A stretch of 64,000 bases of DNA from positions 992,001 to 1,056,000 of the forward strand of contig NZ_JAAOXM010000002.1 of the NCBI RefSeq assembly GCF_011605345.1, given 5' to 3'. Every line of letters starts with the position of its first letter. The first letter of the stretch is position 1. Below are positions 9,224 to 17,955 of this stretch, one piece after another. The DNA is from Burkholderia sp. D-99 (GTDB lineage Bacteria; Pseudomonadota; Gammaproteobacteria; Burkholderiales; Burkholderiaceae). Made by a program: the position numbers and the translations under genes. A model generated the notes under the pieces. It was not told where the DNA came from, did no database searches, and worked only from the letters and a program-made list of their open reading frames with translations.

Positions 9224-9568
9224 TCATTCCGTGATGGTGATGTGGTTCGCGTTGTACGCGGCCAGCGCCTGCTCGAATTGCGTCTCGTCCGCCGGCGCGG
9301 GCGGCAAGAACAGGGTGAGCTTGTTTTTCGGGCCGGACGCCCAGTCACCGTTGACACCCGGCGTCCAGGCCGACGACTTGGTCTGCACCTTCAGGTCGAG
9401 ATTGAACGGAAAGTGATAATCGAAATGCTCGCGCAACGCGTGGACCGGATTGGCCTCCAGCTCGTCGAGAAACGCCGGGGAATGCCACGCGAGGGAGATC
9501 GCCCGGATGACGGTTTCCCGATACTCGAGAAACTGTTCGTACGTCGGTAATCGAAGATCCTTGCTCAT
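9224..9568 (-). CDS. Second TOMM precursor-like peptide, BMA_0021/BMA_0022 family, tail without Cys
   Basis: A 114-residue paralogue of the adjacent precursor: YEQFLEYRETVIRAISLAWH aligns with LESMLEFQKVYLKAIALSWR, and both carry an AxxKYFGY/REHFDYHFPF-type segment. Its tail, AAYNANHITITE, contains no Cys or Ser and only two Thr, so it is a poor azole substrate. It may be a threonine-only substrate, a partner of the first precursor, or a decoy or immunity-like subunit; this is unknown. Paired paralogues are typical of this family in Burkholderia. Confidence 0.85.
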   Translation of the reverse strand: MSKDLRLPTYEQFLEYRETVIRAISLAWHSPAFLDELEANPVHALREHFDYHFPFNLDLKVQTKSSAWTPGVNGDWASGPKNKLTLFLPPAPADETQFEQALAAYNANHITITE

Positions 9569-9601
9569 CGCTATGTTCTCCTGATTGATGAATGAAACGA
9601 C

Positions 9602-12600
9602 TTACGGCAACGACTGCAACATCACTCCGGCTAGCCTGGCAATGCGGCCCATGCCCGCCGCCGTTGCAACTTCGCAAGCGCGCCGGCACGCGGCCAGCGC
9701 GGCCACGCCGCCGCATCGCGGATCGGCCTGGCGCAAGTACTCGCACTTCTTCAGCAGCAGCTGTGCTTCGTAATACCGCTCTCCGGTCGACTCGCACCAC
9801 GCGAGGCACTGCTCGATCTGCGCAAGCGCGGCGGGGTAGTCGCCTCGCCCGGCATCCAGCTCGGCCAGCAGCGACGCGTAGTAGGTCAGGCCGAGCAGGC
9901 CGCCCGACTGTCGCTGCGCCTCGAGATGCGCGACGACGCCCGCGCGATCCCCTTGCGCCCACGCATGAATGATTGCGGCGTAGTGCTCGACCGCGCGCAG
10001 CCGATGCCCCTCCGACAGACGGAGAATCGCTTCCGACAGCGTGCGGGCCGCGTCGCGCTCGCCCGCCAGCTGGTGCGTGCGAGCGAGGTACATCATCGTG
10101 ACGCCGAGCGTGGGCAAATGATCGAGGCAGGTCGCGCAATACACAGCCTCGCGCGCCAATGCGAGCGAGGCCTGCGGATCGTCGTCCATGCACCAGCGCA
10201 CGCTCGCGAGCGACGCCATCGTCCACGCGCGCGTATCGAGCCCCAGGATGCGCCGATGGCCCGCGTCGCGCCGCACGTCGTAGCCGGCCAGCGCTGCGTC
10301 GAATGCGGTGCGGGCGCGCGCATAGTCGCCGTCGACCCACAGGCTCATGCCGCGCATCGCGTCCGCCGCGACCTGAACGCCGGCATCGCCGCGCTCGGTC
10401 GCGAGCGCGTCGAGCCGCGTGCCGATCCCGCGCACGGTGGGACGATCGCCAGCGACGTGGTAGTAGGTCGACAGCGTCCATAGCGCGCTGATCTCGAGCT
10501 CCGGGTCGTCGAGCGTCTGCATCTGCCGCAACAGCTGCTCCGCCTGCTCGCGCACCTGCGGATCCGCCCAGCCGAACCGTGCCATCATCGCGTGCGTCAA
10601 CGTGGCGCGGATGCGCGCGCGGTCGTGCTCGCGTTGCGCGTAGTCGGCGTCGCCGAGCCAGTCGAACACCGACTGCCCGTAGCGGATCGCGTCGTCGTAC
10701 CGGGAACGTTCGAGTGCGCGACGCGCCGCGTCGATGCCGTGGGCGATCGCGTCGGCAACGGCACCCGCGCGCGCGAAGTGCTCCGCGACCCCGAACGCAT
10801 GCGCACCGGCGCCGCGATCGGCTTGCGCGGCCAGCGCGCGGCCAACGCGTGCGTGGTTGCCGCGCCGCACGGCGGGCGGCATCGACTCATACGCCGCATC
10901 GCGAACCAACGCGTGGCGGAACGAATAGAACACGCGATCGCGCCGATGTTGCGCGTACACGATGCGCTCTTCGAGCAGCAGCCGCAGATGCACGTCGAGC
11001 GTGGCCCGATCGTGCGGCGATGCGTCGGCGAGCAATTGCGCATCCACGTCGAGCCCGATGGTCGCGGCAAGCTGCACGGTGTCGCGCGCGTCGTCGATCC
11101 GGTCGAACGCGAGTCCGAGCATGCCGCCCAGGCTGAGCGGAAGCGGATAAGGGTCCGTTGCCCGCAGCTCGGCAAGCGAGCCGTCCGCGCCGTTCATCGT
11201 CAGCTCGCGCGCGACGGCTTCGATGAACAGCGGGATGCCCGCCGTGCGCCGGGCGAGCTGGTCGAGCCAGGCCGGATCGAGCTCGCCCTGTCCCAGACAC
11301 GCCGACATCAGGCGCTGCGCGTCGTCGCGCGGCAGGCGGCGCAGCGCCAGGCGTTCGGTTGCACCGCGCCAGCGCCCGAGCTTGTCGGGGCGCGACGTGA
11401 ACACGATGCCGAGCGCCGCTGCGCGCGGCGAGCGCTGCAGGTACGCAAGAAAGTCCTCGGTCGAGCGATCGATCCACTGGACGTCCTCGACGACGATCAG
11501 CACCGGAGCGCCATTGCCGAGCGACACGATCAGTTGCTCGAGGACGTCGAACAACGCGTGTTGTTCGCGTGCACTCGACCACAGGAGCCCCCGCCCGTCG
11601 CAGGGCACCCCCAGCCAGGCCGCGAGTGCGGCACGGGCCGCCGTGTGATCGCATTCGAGCGGCGCGATCATGGTGTCGATCGCCGCGAGCGCGAGACCGG
11701 CCGGGCTGTCGGCGTCGATATGCCAGCGCGCGGCGATGAATCGCAGGATCGGAAACAGCGCGTGATTCTCCCGCTCGGGCAGGCACCCGCAATACGCGCA
11801 GGCGTAACCCTGGATCCGGACAGCCTCGCACAACTCGTGCACGAGGCGCGACTTGCCGATTCCCGCGCCGCCGACCACGAGCCGCGCCATACCGTGCGGC
11901 GCAGGCGCGCCGCGCATTGCGCGGCGATGCCGTGCGAGCGTCTCCTGCCACGCGCGCAAGAGCGCGTCGAGTTCGCGCGCGCGGCCGACCATCGGTGCCC
12001 GCATGCCGGCGTCGAGCGAATCGAACGGCGTATCGGCGCGCCGCTCGCCGAGCAATTCGTGAACCGGCCGCGGCTCGAGGCCCGCCCGCGCGAGCCGCAA
12101 CGAGGTCGGCCGATAGTCCGCATGCCGTTCGAGCGCAAGCCGCGCATCGTCACTGATCAGAATCTGCCCGGGCCCGGCAAGCCGCAGCAGCCGCGCAGCC
12201 GCGGCGGGCGTCGATACGCCCGACATGCGCGACGCACGTGCGAGCACCTGCCCGACGTGTATCGCGGCGGCCACTTCGACGCGCCAGCTTGCGTCACCGG
12301 CGTCGCCGCCGGCCGCCGCCGGCACCGGCAGCCGTGCGCGCTCGGCCATCCGCACCATGTCGAGTGCCGCGCGCGCCGCGCGCCTTGCCGGCCGGTCGAT
12401 GTCGCCTTGCAGGCCGAAATGGAACAGCAGCGTGTCGCCGAGCCGTGCGTCGACCTGTGCGCCATAACCGACGGCGAGGTCCGCACACTTCGTCTGCCAT
12501 TGCTCCTCGTAGCCGTCGAGCAAGTCGTCGTGATCGATTCCGGCGTGGCGTCGCCGCCCCTCTCCGGTGATCGTCACACAACAGCACAGCGTGGTGATCT

Positions 12601-13645
12601 GACGGTACCCGCCGACCGTTGCGATCGTCTCGATGTAGGGCGCGAACGGGCTCGGACGCGTCTGCCCGCTTGCGCGGCCGGCATCGAACTGGCCGACGAG
12701 CGCCGCGAAGTTGAGCGCGCGGAACGGCTCAGCGAGTTCGTCGGCCGACGCGGCGCGCTGCTCCGGATTCTTGCTCAGCGCGCGCCGCAATACCGCGCCG
12801 AGCGGATGCGACGCGATCGACGGCGGGAACGCGACATTCACCGGGCTGAGCTGCTGATAGAGAATGTCGGCCACGCTCGCGCCGCGCATGACGACATCGC
12901 CCGTCAGGCATTCGAGCACGACCAGGCCCCACGCATACAGATCGCTTCTGGGCGTCGGCGGCTCGTTGCGCAATTGTTCGGGCGCGCAATAGGACGCCGA
13001 GCCAAGCACCTCGGTCGCCAGCGTCAAGGTCTGGCGACCGACGTCTTCCGCGCCGGGCAGGAACACACCGATGCCGAAATCGAGGAGCTTCGCGTGCGGC
13101 CCGTCATCGGCCATCGTGATCACGATGTTCTGCGGCTTCAGGTCCCGATGCACGATGCCCCGCCGATGCGCGGCCGCGAGCGCGTCGAGCACCTCCGTCA
13201 TCAACCGGCCCGTGTCGACGGCCGACAGCGGCCCCTCCGCTACGAGCCGGTCACGCAAGGTCCGGCCCTGCACCAGCTCGAATACCGCGAACAGCCGGCC
13301 GTCGGGCGCTTCCCCCTTGTCCAGCAAGGCCACGATGTTCGGGTGCCGCAGTGCCTCGCACAGGCTCGTCTCGCGCTGAAAGCGCGCACGCCGGCGCGCG
13401 CGCTCCAGCGCGGTGCGCGCGGCGTCATCGCGCATCAGCTTGATCGCGACGGCTTGTCCCGTTTCGTCGCAGGTCGCGCGAAACACCACGCCATTGCCGC
13501 CTTCGCCGAGCAACGAGCCGAGCCGGTAATGCCACTTGCCGGCAAGTTCCGCAAACGGTGCGGCGGGCTGCCGAGGTTCAAGCGCTTCCGGCACGACGGG
13601 CGCGCGGGGCACGGTCGGCAACACGGCCGGCTCTCGCGTGCTCAC
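9602..13645 (-). CDS. TOMM-system Ser/Thr kinase - nucleotide cyclase-like - AAA ATPase fusion regulator
   Basis: A protein of about 1347 residues. Domain order: Ser/Thr kinase (glycine loop GEGGNG near 47-52, Lys69, HRDLKPQN from 166, DFG near 189); a class III nucleotide-cyclase-homology domain (about 330-540); an ATPase domain with P-loop GGAGIGKS and a Walker-B-like ILIVVEDVQWID; then a long helical repeat region reminiscent of TPR/LuxR-type sensor ATPases. The GTG start at 13645 overlaps the TGA of the FHA gene (GTGA), implying coupling, and gives a length close to the ~1350 residues of the known TOMM kinase/cyclase fusion family. An alternative ATG at 13720 would lengthen it by 25 residues. 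Likely a sensor-switch that controls production of the modified peptide. Confidence 0.88.
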   Translation of the reverse strand: MSTREPAVLPTVPRAPVVPEALEPRQPAAPFAELAGKWHYRLGSLLGEGGNGVVFRATCDETGQAVAIKLMRDDAARTALERARRRARFQRETSLCEALRHPNIVALLDKGEAPDGRLFAVFELVQGRTLRDRLVAEGPLSAVDTGRLMTEVLDALAAAHRRGIVHRDLKPQNIVITMADDGPHAKLLDFGIGVFLPGAEDVGRQTLTLATEVLGSASYCAPEQLRNEPPTPRSDLYAWGLVVLECLTGDVVMRGASVADILYQQLSPVNVAFPPSIASHPLGAVLRRALSKNPEQRAASADELAEPFRALNFAALVGQFDAGRASGQTRPSPFAPYIETIATVGGYRQITTLCCCVTITGEGRRRHAGIDHDDLLDGYEEQWQTKCADLAVGYGAQVDARLGDTLLFHFGLQGDIDRPARRAARAALDMVRMAERARLPVPAAAGGDAGDASWRVEVAAAIHVGQVLARASRMSGVSTPAAAARLLRLAGPGQILISDDARLALERHADYRPTSLRLARAGLEPRPVHELLGERRADTPFDSLDAGMRAPMVGRARELDALLRAWQETLARHRRAMRGAPAPHGMARLVVGGAGIGKSRLVHELCEAVRIQGYACAYCGCLPERENHALFPILRFIAARWHIDADSPAGLALAAIDTMIAPLECDHTAARAALAAWLGVPCDGRGLLWSSAREQHALFDVLEQLIVSLGNGAPVLIVVEDVQWIDRSTEDFLAYLQRSPRAAALGIVFTSRPDKLGRWRGATERLALRRLPRDDAQRLMSACLGQGELDPAWLDQLARRTAGIPLFIEAVARELTMNGADGSLAELRATDPYPLPLSLGGMLGLAFDRIDDARDTVQLAATIGLDVDAQLLADASPHDRATLDVHLRLLLEERIVYAQHRRDRVFYSFRHALVRDAAYESMPPAVRRGNHARVGRALAAQADRGAGAHAFGVAEHFARAGAVADAIAHGIDAARRALERSRYDDAIRYGQSVFDWLGDADYAQREHDRARIRATLTHAMMARFGWADPQVREQAEQLLRQMQTLDDPELEISALWTLSTYYHVAGDRPTVRGIGTRLDALATERGDAGVQVAADAMRGMSLWVDGDYARARTAFDAALAGYDVRRDAGHRRILGLDTRAWTMASLASVRWCMDDDPQASLALAREAVYCATCLDHLPTLGVTMMYLARTHQLAGERDAARTLSEAILRLSEGHRLRAVEHYAAIIHAWAQGDRAGVVAHLEAQRQSGGLLGLTYYASLLAELDAGRGDYPAALAQIEQCLAWCESTGERYYEAQLLLKKCEYLRQADPRCGGVAALAACRRACEVATAAGMGRIARLAGVMLQSLP

Positions 13646-14643
13646 GAGCAATGGACTACCGGGTCCGGCGCCGGACGACGCATGCCGATACGCGGCTGGG
13701 CTGGCGGCACCGACTGGCATTCGAGATGCTCGCCGCGTATGACGCGGAACGGGAAATCGCCGAACCTGACGCTGCCGCGCCGGCGCTCGACGAGCTGGCT
13801 CGCACCGAGCCCCGGCAAGGCCGCGAACTGGCTGCGGGCGCGGTGAATCTGCACGTTGACATGGGACGTATCGATGCCGAGCATGCGCGCCAGCCGATCG
13901 AGTTCGATCCAGCCTTGCGTGGCGGCGTCGTAGCCGGCCTGCATGCCGGCCGCGCGCGCACGGGCGAGTGTGACGAGACTGTAGTGGTGGGCGCGCTCGC
14001 CGAGGTCGACCACGCCCCCGCGAACATGCAGCAGCATGCGCACGTGCTCTTCGTCCCGACTGACGAGGAATTCGAGCAGTTGTGCCGGCACGGCCGGATC
14101 GGCGGGCGCGGCGAGCATCATCGTCGAACCATTGCGCGCGAGTGCCAGGCGCCACGTGACGTCGCCGGTCGATACTTCATCGCCGTCATGGAGCGCGCGC
14201 GGCGGCAACGTGTCGTCGCACAGCCATTCGCCGGCCGGCGACCGGACGATCGTGACCGACTGCGCGGCACGTGCGGCCAGGATCTGGCGCGGCGCGAGCA
14301 CGATCGGATGCGCGGCGCCTCGTATCGGCCACAGCGTATCGGCCGGATCGTCGAGCGCATCGACGCGCCACGGCGCGATGCCTGCCCTGCCGAACCGGAT
14401 CACGTCGCCTGGCTGCAGCACCGCGTGCTCGCCGTGGCGTAACGGCACGCCGGAAAGCGACGTGCCGTTGCTGCTGTGATCGTGGAGCTCCCACAGCCCG
14501 CCGATCCAGCGGATATGGGCATGAACACGGGACACCGACGCATCCGGGACGACCGTATCGCAGCGCGCGGCATCGCGGCCGAACACGTGATACGCGCGGA
14601 GCAGGCACGCTTCGCCGGATGAATCGTTCTTGAGTATCGCCAT
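13642..14643 (-). CDS. FHA-domain protein with C-terminal winged-helix-like domain
   Basis: A 333-residue protein. The N-terminal forkhead-associated (phosphothreonine-binding) domain spans about residues 10-90 with the canonical VFGRD, SRVHAHI and SSNGTSL motifs. A second region near 230-310 (LVTLARARAAGMQAGYD, then ELDRLARMLGIDTSHVNVQI) resembles a winged-helix/DNA-binding-like fold. It is the first gene of the TOMM operon and overlaps the start of the kinase fusion gene. An FHA protein coupled to a Ser/Thr kinase suggests that the kinase phosphorylates a partner read by this protein, an inference from context. Confidence 0.88.
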   Translation of the reverse strand: MAILKNDSSGEACLLRAYHVFGRDAARCDTVVPDASVSRVHAHIRWIGGLWELHDHSSNGTSLSGVPLRHGEHAVLQPGDVIRFGRAGIAPWRVDALDDPADTLWPIRGAAHPIVLAPRQILAARAAQSVTIVRSPAGEWLCDDTLPPRALHDGDEVSTGDVTWRLALARNGSTMMLAAPADPAVPAQLLEFLVSRDEEHVRMLLHVRGGVVDLGERAHHYSLVTLARARAAGMQAGYDAATQGWIELDRLARMLGIDTSHVNVQIHRARSQFAALPGLGASQLVERRRGSVRFGDFPFRVIRGEHLECQSVPPAQPRIGMRRPAPDPVVHCS

Positions 14644-15440
14644 GGCTGCCCCGTATCGGATTGGCCCGGATCGCTCGAGTGACGCATCGACGCCCGGGCA
14701 AACGATTGCGTCGATGATCGCGAACGATGTTGCCCGTTCGCCGCCTCGTTACCAGTTTCTTCGTCAGCTTCCTTTCGAATCGTTGCTCATCCGGCACTTG
14801 TTATTTCGGCCAATTGAATGGCCGACTGTATTGTTTTCTTTAAATCGAGCAACTTGATGAAAATCCTGCCAAATAAAATCACTCATCGCAATCGAAATGC
14901 TCAACTCCCGCTTTGATATTGCAATGCTTTACATTTTCGGAGAATTTTCAGTTTTCATATAAAGGGTCGAAAATCTTAATCGCCTCGTGAGCCCTGACAG
15001 GCTTGCGTCAGGAAGAAACAGTCACATTGGATGACAGCACGGATTTAAATACCTTTGCCAGCGCGGAAGTTTTGTTTGATTAAAAGAAAATTATTTAAAT
15101 AGTTTCGAATATTTAAATAATGAACTTCGATGTTTTGGTAGATTGCATTACATGAATTACTGCGGAATTAAGGGGGTCACTGCCAATGTCTCGCGGGGGT
15201 CATCGGCAAGCGGGTAGGTACCGGCACGCCGCTGCGTCGCGATCGATTGCCGGCAACGGTTGCGGAAGCCGGCAAGGCACCGACCATCCAGCCATACGAT
15301 CGTCTCGATCGGCCCGCAGCGAGGTCGACGGAACGCGTCGACCGCAATCGCCGCCGCAAGCTGCCGGTTAAAAAAAACGGGGCTGCTACGATCCATGCAA
15401 ATCAATCACCCGATCATCTTCTCTGCGAACCTTCCCTCAA
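14644..15440. promoter_or_regulatory. AT-rich intergenic region upstream of the TOMM operon
   Basis: About 800 bases without a supported gene. The segment 14860-15170 is strikingly AT-rich compared with the rest of the window (many A/T runs such as those around 15060-15125), typical of horizontally acquired clusters silenced by H-NS-like proteins. A small inverted repeat (CCTGAC at 14993-14998, GTCAGG at 15007-15012) could be a hairpin. The promoter of the FHA-kinase-precursor-YcaO operon presumably lies here, but I cannot point to a single convincing -35/-10 pair. Confidence 0.5.
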
Positions 15441-15599
15441 AGAATCAGCAGAAAAGGTGACTTTTCCCTACAGAATTCGCATAAAAATTGATCTTTGAAC
15501 GGAAGGCGCTCCACACCTTCATAAAGCTCAAAGGCTTGCACTGGATTGAGCCCCGTAATCGCATCGCCGCCTGCGGATCGAATCGGCGCGACCGACAAC

Positions 15600-15935
15600 G
15601 GCGCGAGTGTGTCGCCGATCCTCGATACGCCGGCAAACGCGAGCCCGCTGCGCCGTCGTCTTCATGCGCAATCCGTACCAGCGACGCCAGATGTTCGAGC
15701 GCTGCATCGCGAAGGCCATTGGAACGCAAGCCCTGGCATGTCCGGAACAGATAGTCGCTTGAACGACCCAATCCTCCGGACGCTTGGCCAATCGGTGGGC
15801 CACGGCCTGCTGGTCGAGATCGCCTGCGTACTGAGGCGCGGACGTATCGATGGTGAAGGTGAACGCGAAGCCCAGAGGCTCGCCATTCACGTCCTTCAGT
15901 TCAATCCAGCGTGTCCATGGTGTTACGCAATCCGA
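15600..15935 (-). pseudogene. Frameshifted hypothetical gene remnant
   Basis: On the minus strand a coding-like stretch reads RWIELKDVNGEPLGFAFT (from about 15925) to RLAKRPEDWV, after which the natural continuation (SSDYLFRTCQGLRSNGLRD, then LEHLASLVRIAHEDD) is in another frame. The switch falls near 15768-15772, consistent with a single-base indel. No full-length frame exists and I do not recognise the family. It follows the ogt-like gene, possibly as the former last gene of that operon. Confidence 0.4.
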
Positions 15936-15941
15936 ATAATC

Positions 15942-16493
15942 TCAGAACCCGGGAAGCGACATCGCATACGGAACCCGACCGGCGAATGCCGTAACCTTCT
16001 CGTGCCCGAGAAGCCAGCGCTTCCGGTGGACGCCCCACGCATAACCCTTCAGGTCGCCGTTGCTCGCAATCACGCGATGGCACGGCACCACGATCGCGAC
16101 AGGATTGGCTGCATTGGCTGCTCCGACGTCGATCGCCGCACGGGGATCATCAAAGCCCAGCGCCTTCGCGAGCTTCCCGTACGTCGTTGTCGTGCCCGGC
16201 GGGACGGACCTCAGTGCGTGCCACACGCGCTGCTGCAGATCAGTCCCGGCAGTTGCGGTCGATAACGCGTTGATCGCTGAAAGCTCGCCTGCAAAATATT
16301 CTTCGAAGGCACTGGAGATCGATTCCGGGACCGAACGGCTCGCAAGTTCCGACACGCCATAACGCTCGCTCAAACCGCGATACAGGTGCGCAACGTGGCT
16401 CGTAAATTCGAGCGCGTGAATCGTGTCCTGTCGATCCGTGACAAGCAACATGGCACCCATCGGGGTCTCGAGACGACTCTGAAAAAGCTGCAT
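15942..16493 (-). CDS. ogt: Methylated-DNA--protein-cysteine methyltransferase (Ogt-type)
   Basis: A 183-residue suicide DNA-repair protein that transfers the alkyl group of O6-alkylguanine to its own cysteine. The active-site motif IVVPCHRVIASNGDLKGYAWG is intact, preceded by the helix-turn-helix region VPPGTTTTYGKLAKALG. Start chosen at MQLFQSRLETPMG, with GGAG eight bases upstream; an upstream in-frame ATG at 16577 would add 28 poorly conserved residues. It is the last intact gene of a long minus-strand operon devoted to alkylation damage. Confidence 0.92.
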   Translation of the reverse strand: MQLFQSRLETPMGAMLLVTDRQDTIHALEFTSHVAHLYRGLSERYGVSELASRSVPESISSAFEEYFAGELSAINALSTATAGTDLQQRVWHALRSVPPGTTTTYGKLAKALGFDDPRAAIDVGAANAANPVAIVVPCHRVIASNGDLKGYAWGVHRKRWLLGHEKVTAFAGRVPYAMSLPGF

Positions 16494-16573
16494 GATTCGC
16501 TCCGGGCGGAAAGTAGGAAACGGTGTATCTACTGTAGATGCGACACGCCGCGATCGCACTCCGTCTCTTGCGC

Positions 16574-16819
16574 TCAAATCCCCTGCTCCAGGATTCCCCG
16601 GTACGTTATGAATGGTGTATCACCCGTCAAATCCGAACCACTGTCCAGGCGCTCGGCAAGCGGCATCGTCGGTGTCACGCCTTTATGCTCGATCAATGCC
16701 TCGTCGGCGGTGCCCCCCGCAATCAGGAGTTCGTATTGCTCCCGGGCCTTTCGCAACAGATCGAGATAACCGATATGGAAGAGATCGAACGCGCCAGGCG
16801 TGTAGCCGATGCGATACAT
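16574..16819 (-). pseudogene. Truncated nucleotidyl (cytidylyl)transferase-like gene
   Basis: Only 81 residues, about half of the usual length. The N-terminus (IGYTPGAFDLFHIGYLDLLRKA) is clearly the start of a TagD/RfaE-type cytidylyltransferase, but the nucleotide-binding HxGH motif is altered to HIGY and the ISSTxIR region is missing. The intact relative in this window (22054-22542) has HVGH. It sits between the 2OG oxygenase gene (40 bases upstream) and ogt, so it is transcribed with the repair operon. Most likely a decayed gene, though a shortened protein with another role cannot be excluded. Confidence 0.6.
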
Positions 16820-16859
16820 GATCCGAGCCCCGCAAGGAAGGAACCACCGCCATCCGACG

Positions 16860-17633
16860 CTACTTCGCGTCGTGGAAAATGACGCCGAGCGTACGCCGCT
16901 CGCCGCGGCGCAGCCGGCTCACGCCGTGTCGGAGCCCCGCTCGATAGAATCCCCGTGACGACTTTACCGGCCGATGGTTCACTGCAAGCACGACCGCGTC
17001 GCCCTGCCGAAGCGGCACAACCTCGGCCCGGCCCGGCTTCTTCGGATCGCTTTCGGTCAACACGAGCTCACCGCCGTCGAAATCGCGCCCAGGCTCGTCG
17101 AGCAGGAAGATCGCCTGCAACGGGAACACGAACTCGCCGTACAAATCCTGGTGCAGGCAGCAATAGTCGTTCTCTCGATACCGCAGAAGCAGCGGCGTCG
17201 GCCGGGTCTGCCCCGCGTTACGGCACACGGCGTGGAATGCCGAAAGCGTGGCAGGAAACCTGAAGTCAATCCGCATCAAGCCATGCCAGCGGTTTGCAAT
17301 GGGCGCGAGGCGTGAATAAAGCGATTCACGTAGTTGCCCGACGATATCCGGCAGCGGTCGTGCGAAATACTTGTACTCGCCTCGACCGAACGCGTATCGC
17401 TCCATCACAATCCGGCTGCGAAAGCGTTCGTCCTGGGGATAGTAGGCCGCTACCTCGCCGCAGAGCGAGGGTGCGAGCAATTTCGGAAGTACCGCGTAGC
17501 CATCGCGCGTCAAGTCGCGCTCGAATGCCGCCCAATCGATCGCTGCGATTCTCGCTTCGACCGAGGCGTCTACCGGTTCCCCGTCGACCTCCGCACGATC
17601 GGTGTCGAACAACAGCGTCGCCTGTCTGGTCAT
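16860..17633 (-). CDS. 2-oxoglutarate/Fe(II)-dependent oxygenase
   Basis: A 257-residue oxygenase of the prolyl-hydroxylase-like fold. The iron ligands are visible: HQD in CCLHQDLYGE and the distal His in GLRHGVSRLRRGERRTLG, followed by an Arg suitable for 2-oxoglutarate. Its ATG overlaps the TGA of the preceding Ada-domain gene (ATGA), so translation is coupled. It is paralogous to the oxygenase two genes upstream (both share a PIANRW segment and a GELVLTE/GEFVLTE segment). The operon context suggests a role in alkylation repair, but the substrate is unknown and a protein or small molecule is equally possible. Confidence 0.88.
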   Translation of the reverse strand: MTRQATLLFDTDRAEVDGEPVDASVEARIAAIDWAAFERDLTRDGYAVLPKLLAPSLCGEVAAYYPQDERFRSRIVMERYAFGRGEYKYFARPLPDIVGQLRESLYSRLAPIANRWHGLMRIDFRFPATLSAFHAVCRNAGQTRPTPLLLRYRENDYCCLHQDLYGEFVFPLQAIFLLDEPGRDFDGGELVLTESDPKKPGRAEVVPLRQGDAVVLAVNHRPVKSSRGFYRAGLRHGVSRLRRGERRTLGVIFHDAK

Positions 17634-17935
17634 GAGCGCAGCTCCTTGGTGTGTGTGCTGTTCGAACGTAACGCCGCGGCCACCTTCCATGCCGCGTATT
17701 TTCCGGGCAGACAGACTGCGCACGGACGATAACCGGCCGCGACAGCGGTGTCCTCGTCTTGAAAGAACACACGGTGCTTGACGTATCCCCCGCGCGCGAT
17801 CGCCTGCAGCGCGGACCGGCAATCGAGCCGGCCGTAGATGCGATTGCGTCGATGCCCGCCAAGCGTGCCCGGCGCGACGCTGTCATACGGTCTGCCGTCC
17901 CGGCCGACAAGTTTGAAGTGCCGTGGTTGCGTCAT
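17630..17935 (-). CDS. Stand-alone Ada-type metal-binding domain protein
   Basis: A 101-residue protein related to the N-terminal zinc domain of Ada, which repairs methyl phosphotriesters by methylating one of four zinc-bound cysteines. Here the segment IYGRLDC aligns with IYCRPVC of canonical Ada, so the first (methyl-accepting) cysteine is Gly, while the other three positions (LDC and RPCAVC) remain. It may bind metal or DNA but is not expected to accept methyl groups. ATG 17935 lies 20 bases after the upstream oxygenase stop, and its own stop overlaps the next start. Confidence 0.8.
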   Translation of the reverse strand: MTQPRHFKLVGRDGRPYDSVAPGTLGGHRRNRIYGRLDCRSALQAIARGGYVKHRVFFQDEDTAVAAGYRPCAVCLPGKYAAWKVAAALRSNSTHTKELRS

Positions 17936-17955
17936 GGTCGATGTCTTCCATGCAG

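Noticed and set aside
13642..13720. ATG at 13720 as start of the kinase fusion
   Set aside because: The GTG at 13645 overlaps the upstream stop in the usual coupled way and gives the expected family length; the ATG version would overlap by 79 bases.
15157..15405. 82-residue minus-strand ORF in the AT-rich gap
   Set aside because: No ribosome-binding site, no family likeness, and codon use does not match neighbours; treated as noncoding.
15455..15471. GGTGACTTTTCCCTACA as another distal iteron
   Set aside because: It shares only GGTGA and part of the T-run and lacks the CGGG end that all accepted iterons have.
15930..15955. TCCGAATAATCTCAG as a decayed iteron
   Set aside because: Resembles the 40075 copy but lacks the conserved ends; within the ogt gene end, so coding constraint explains it.
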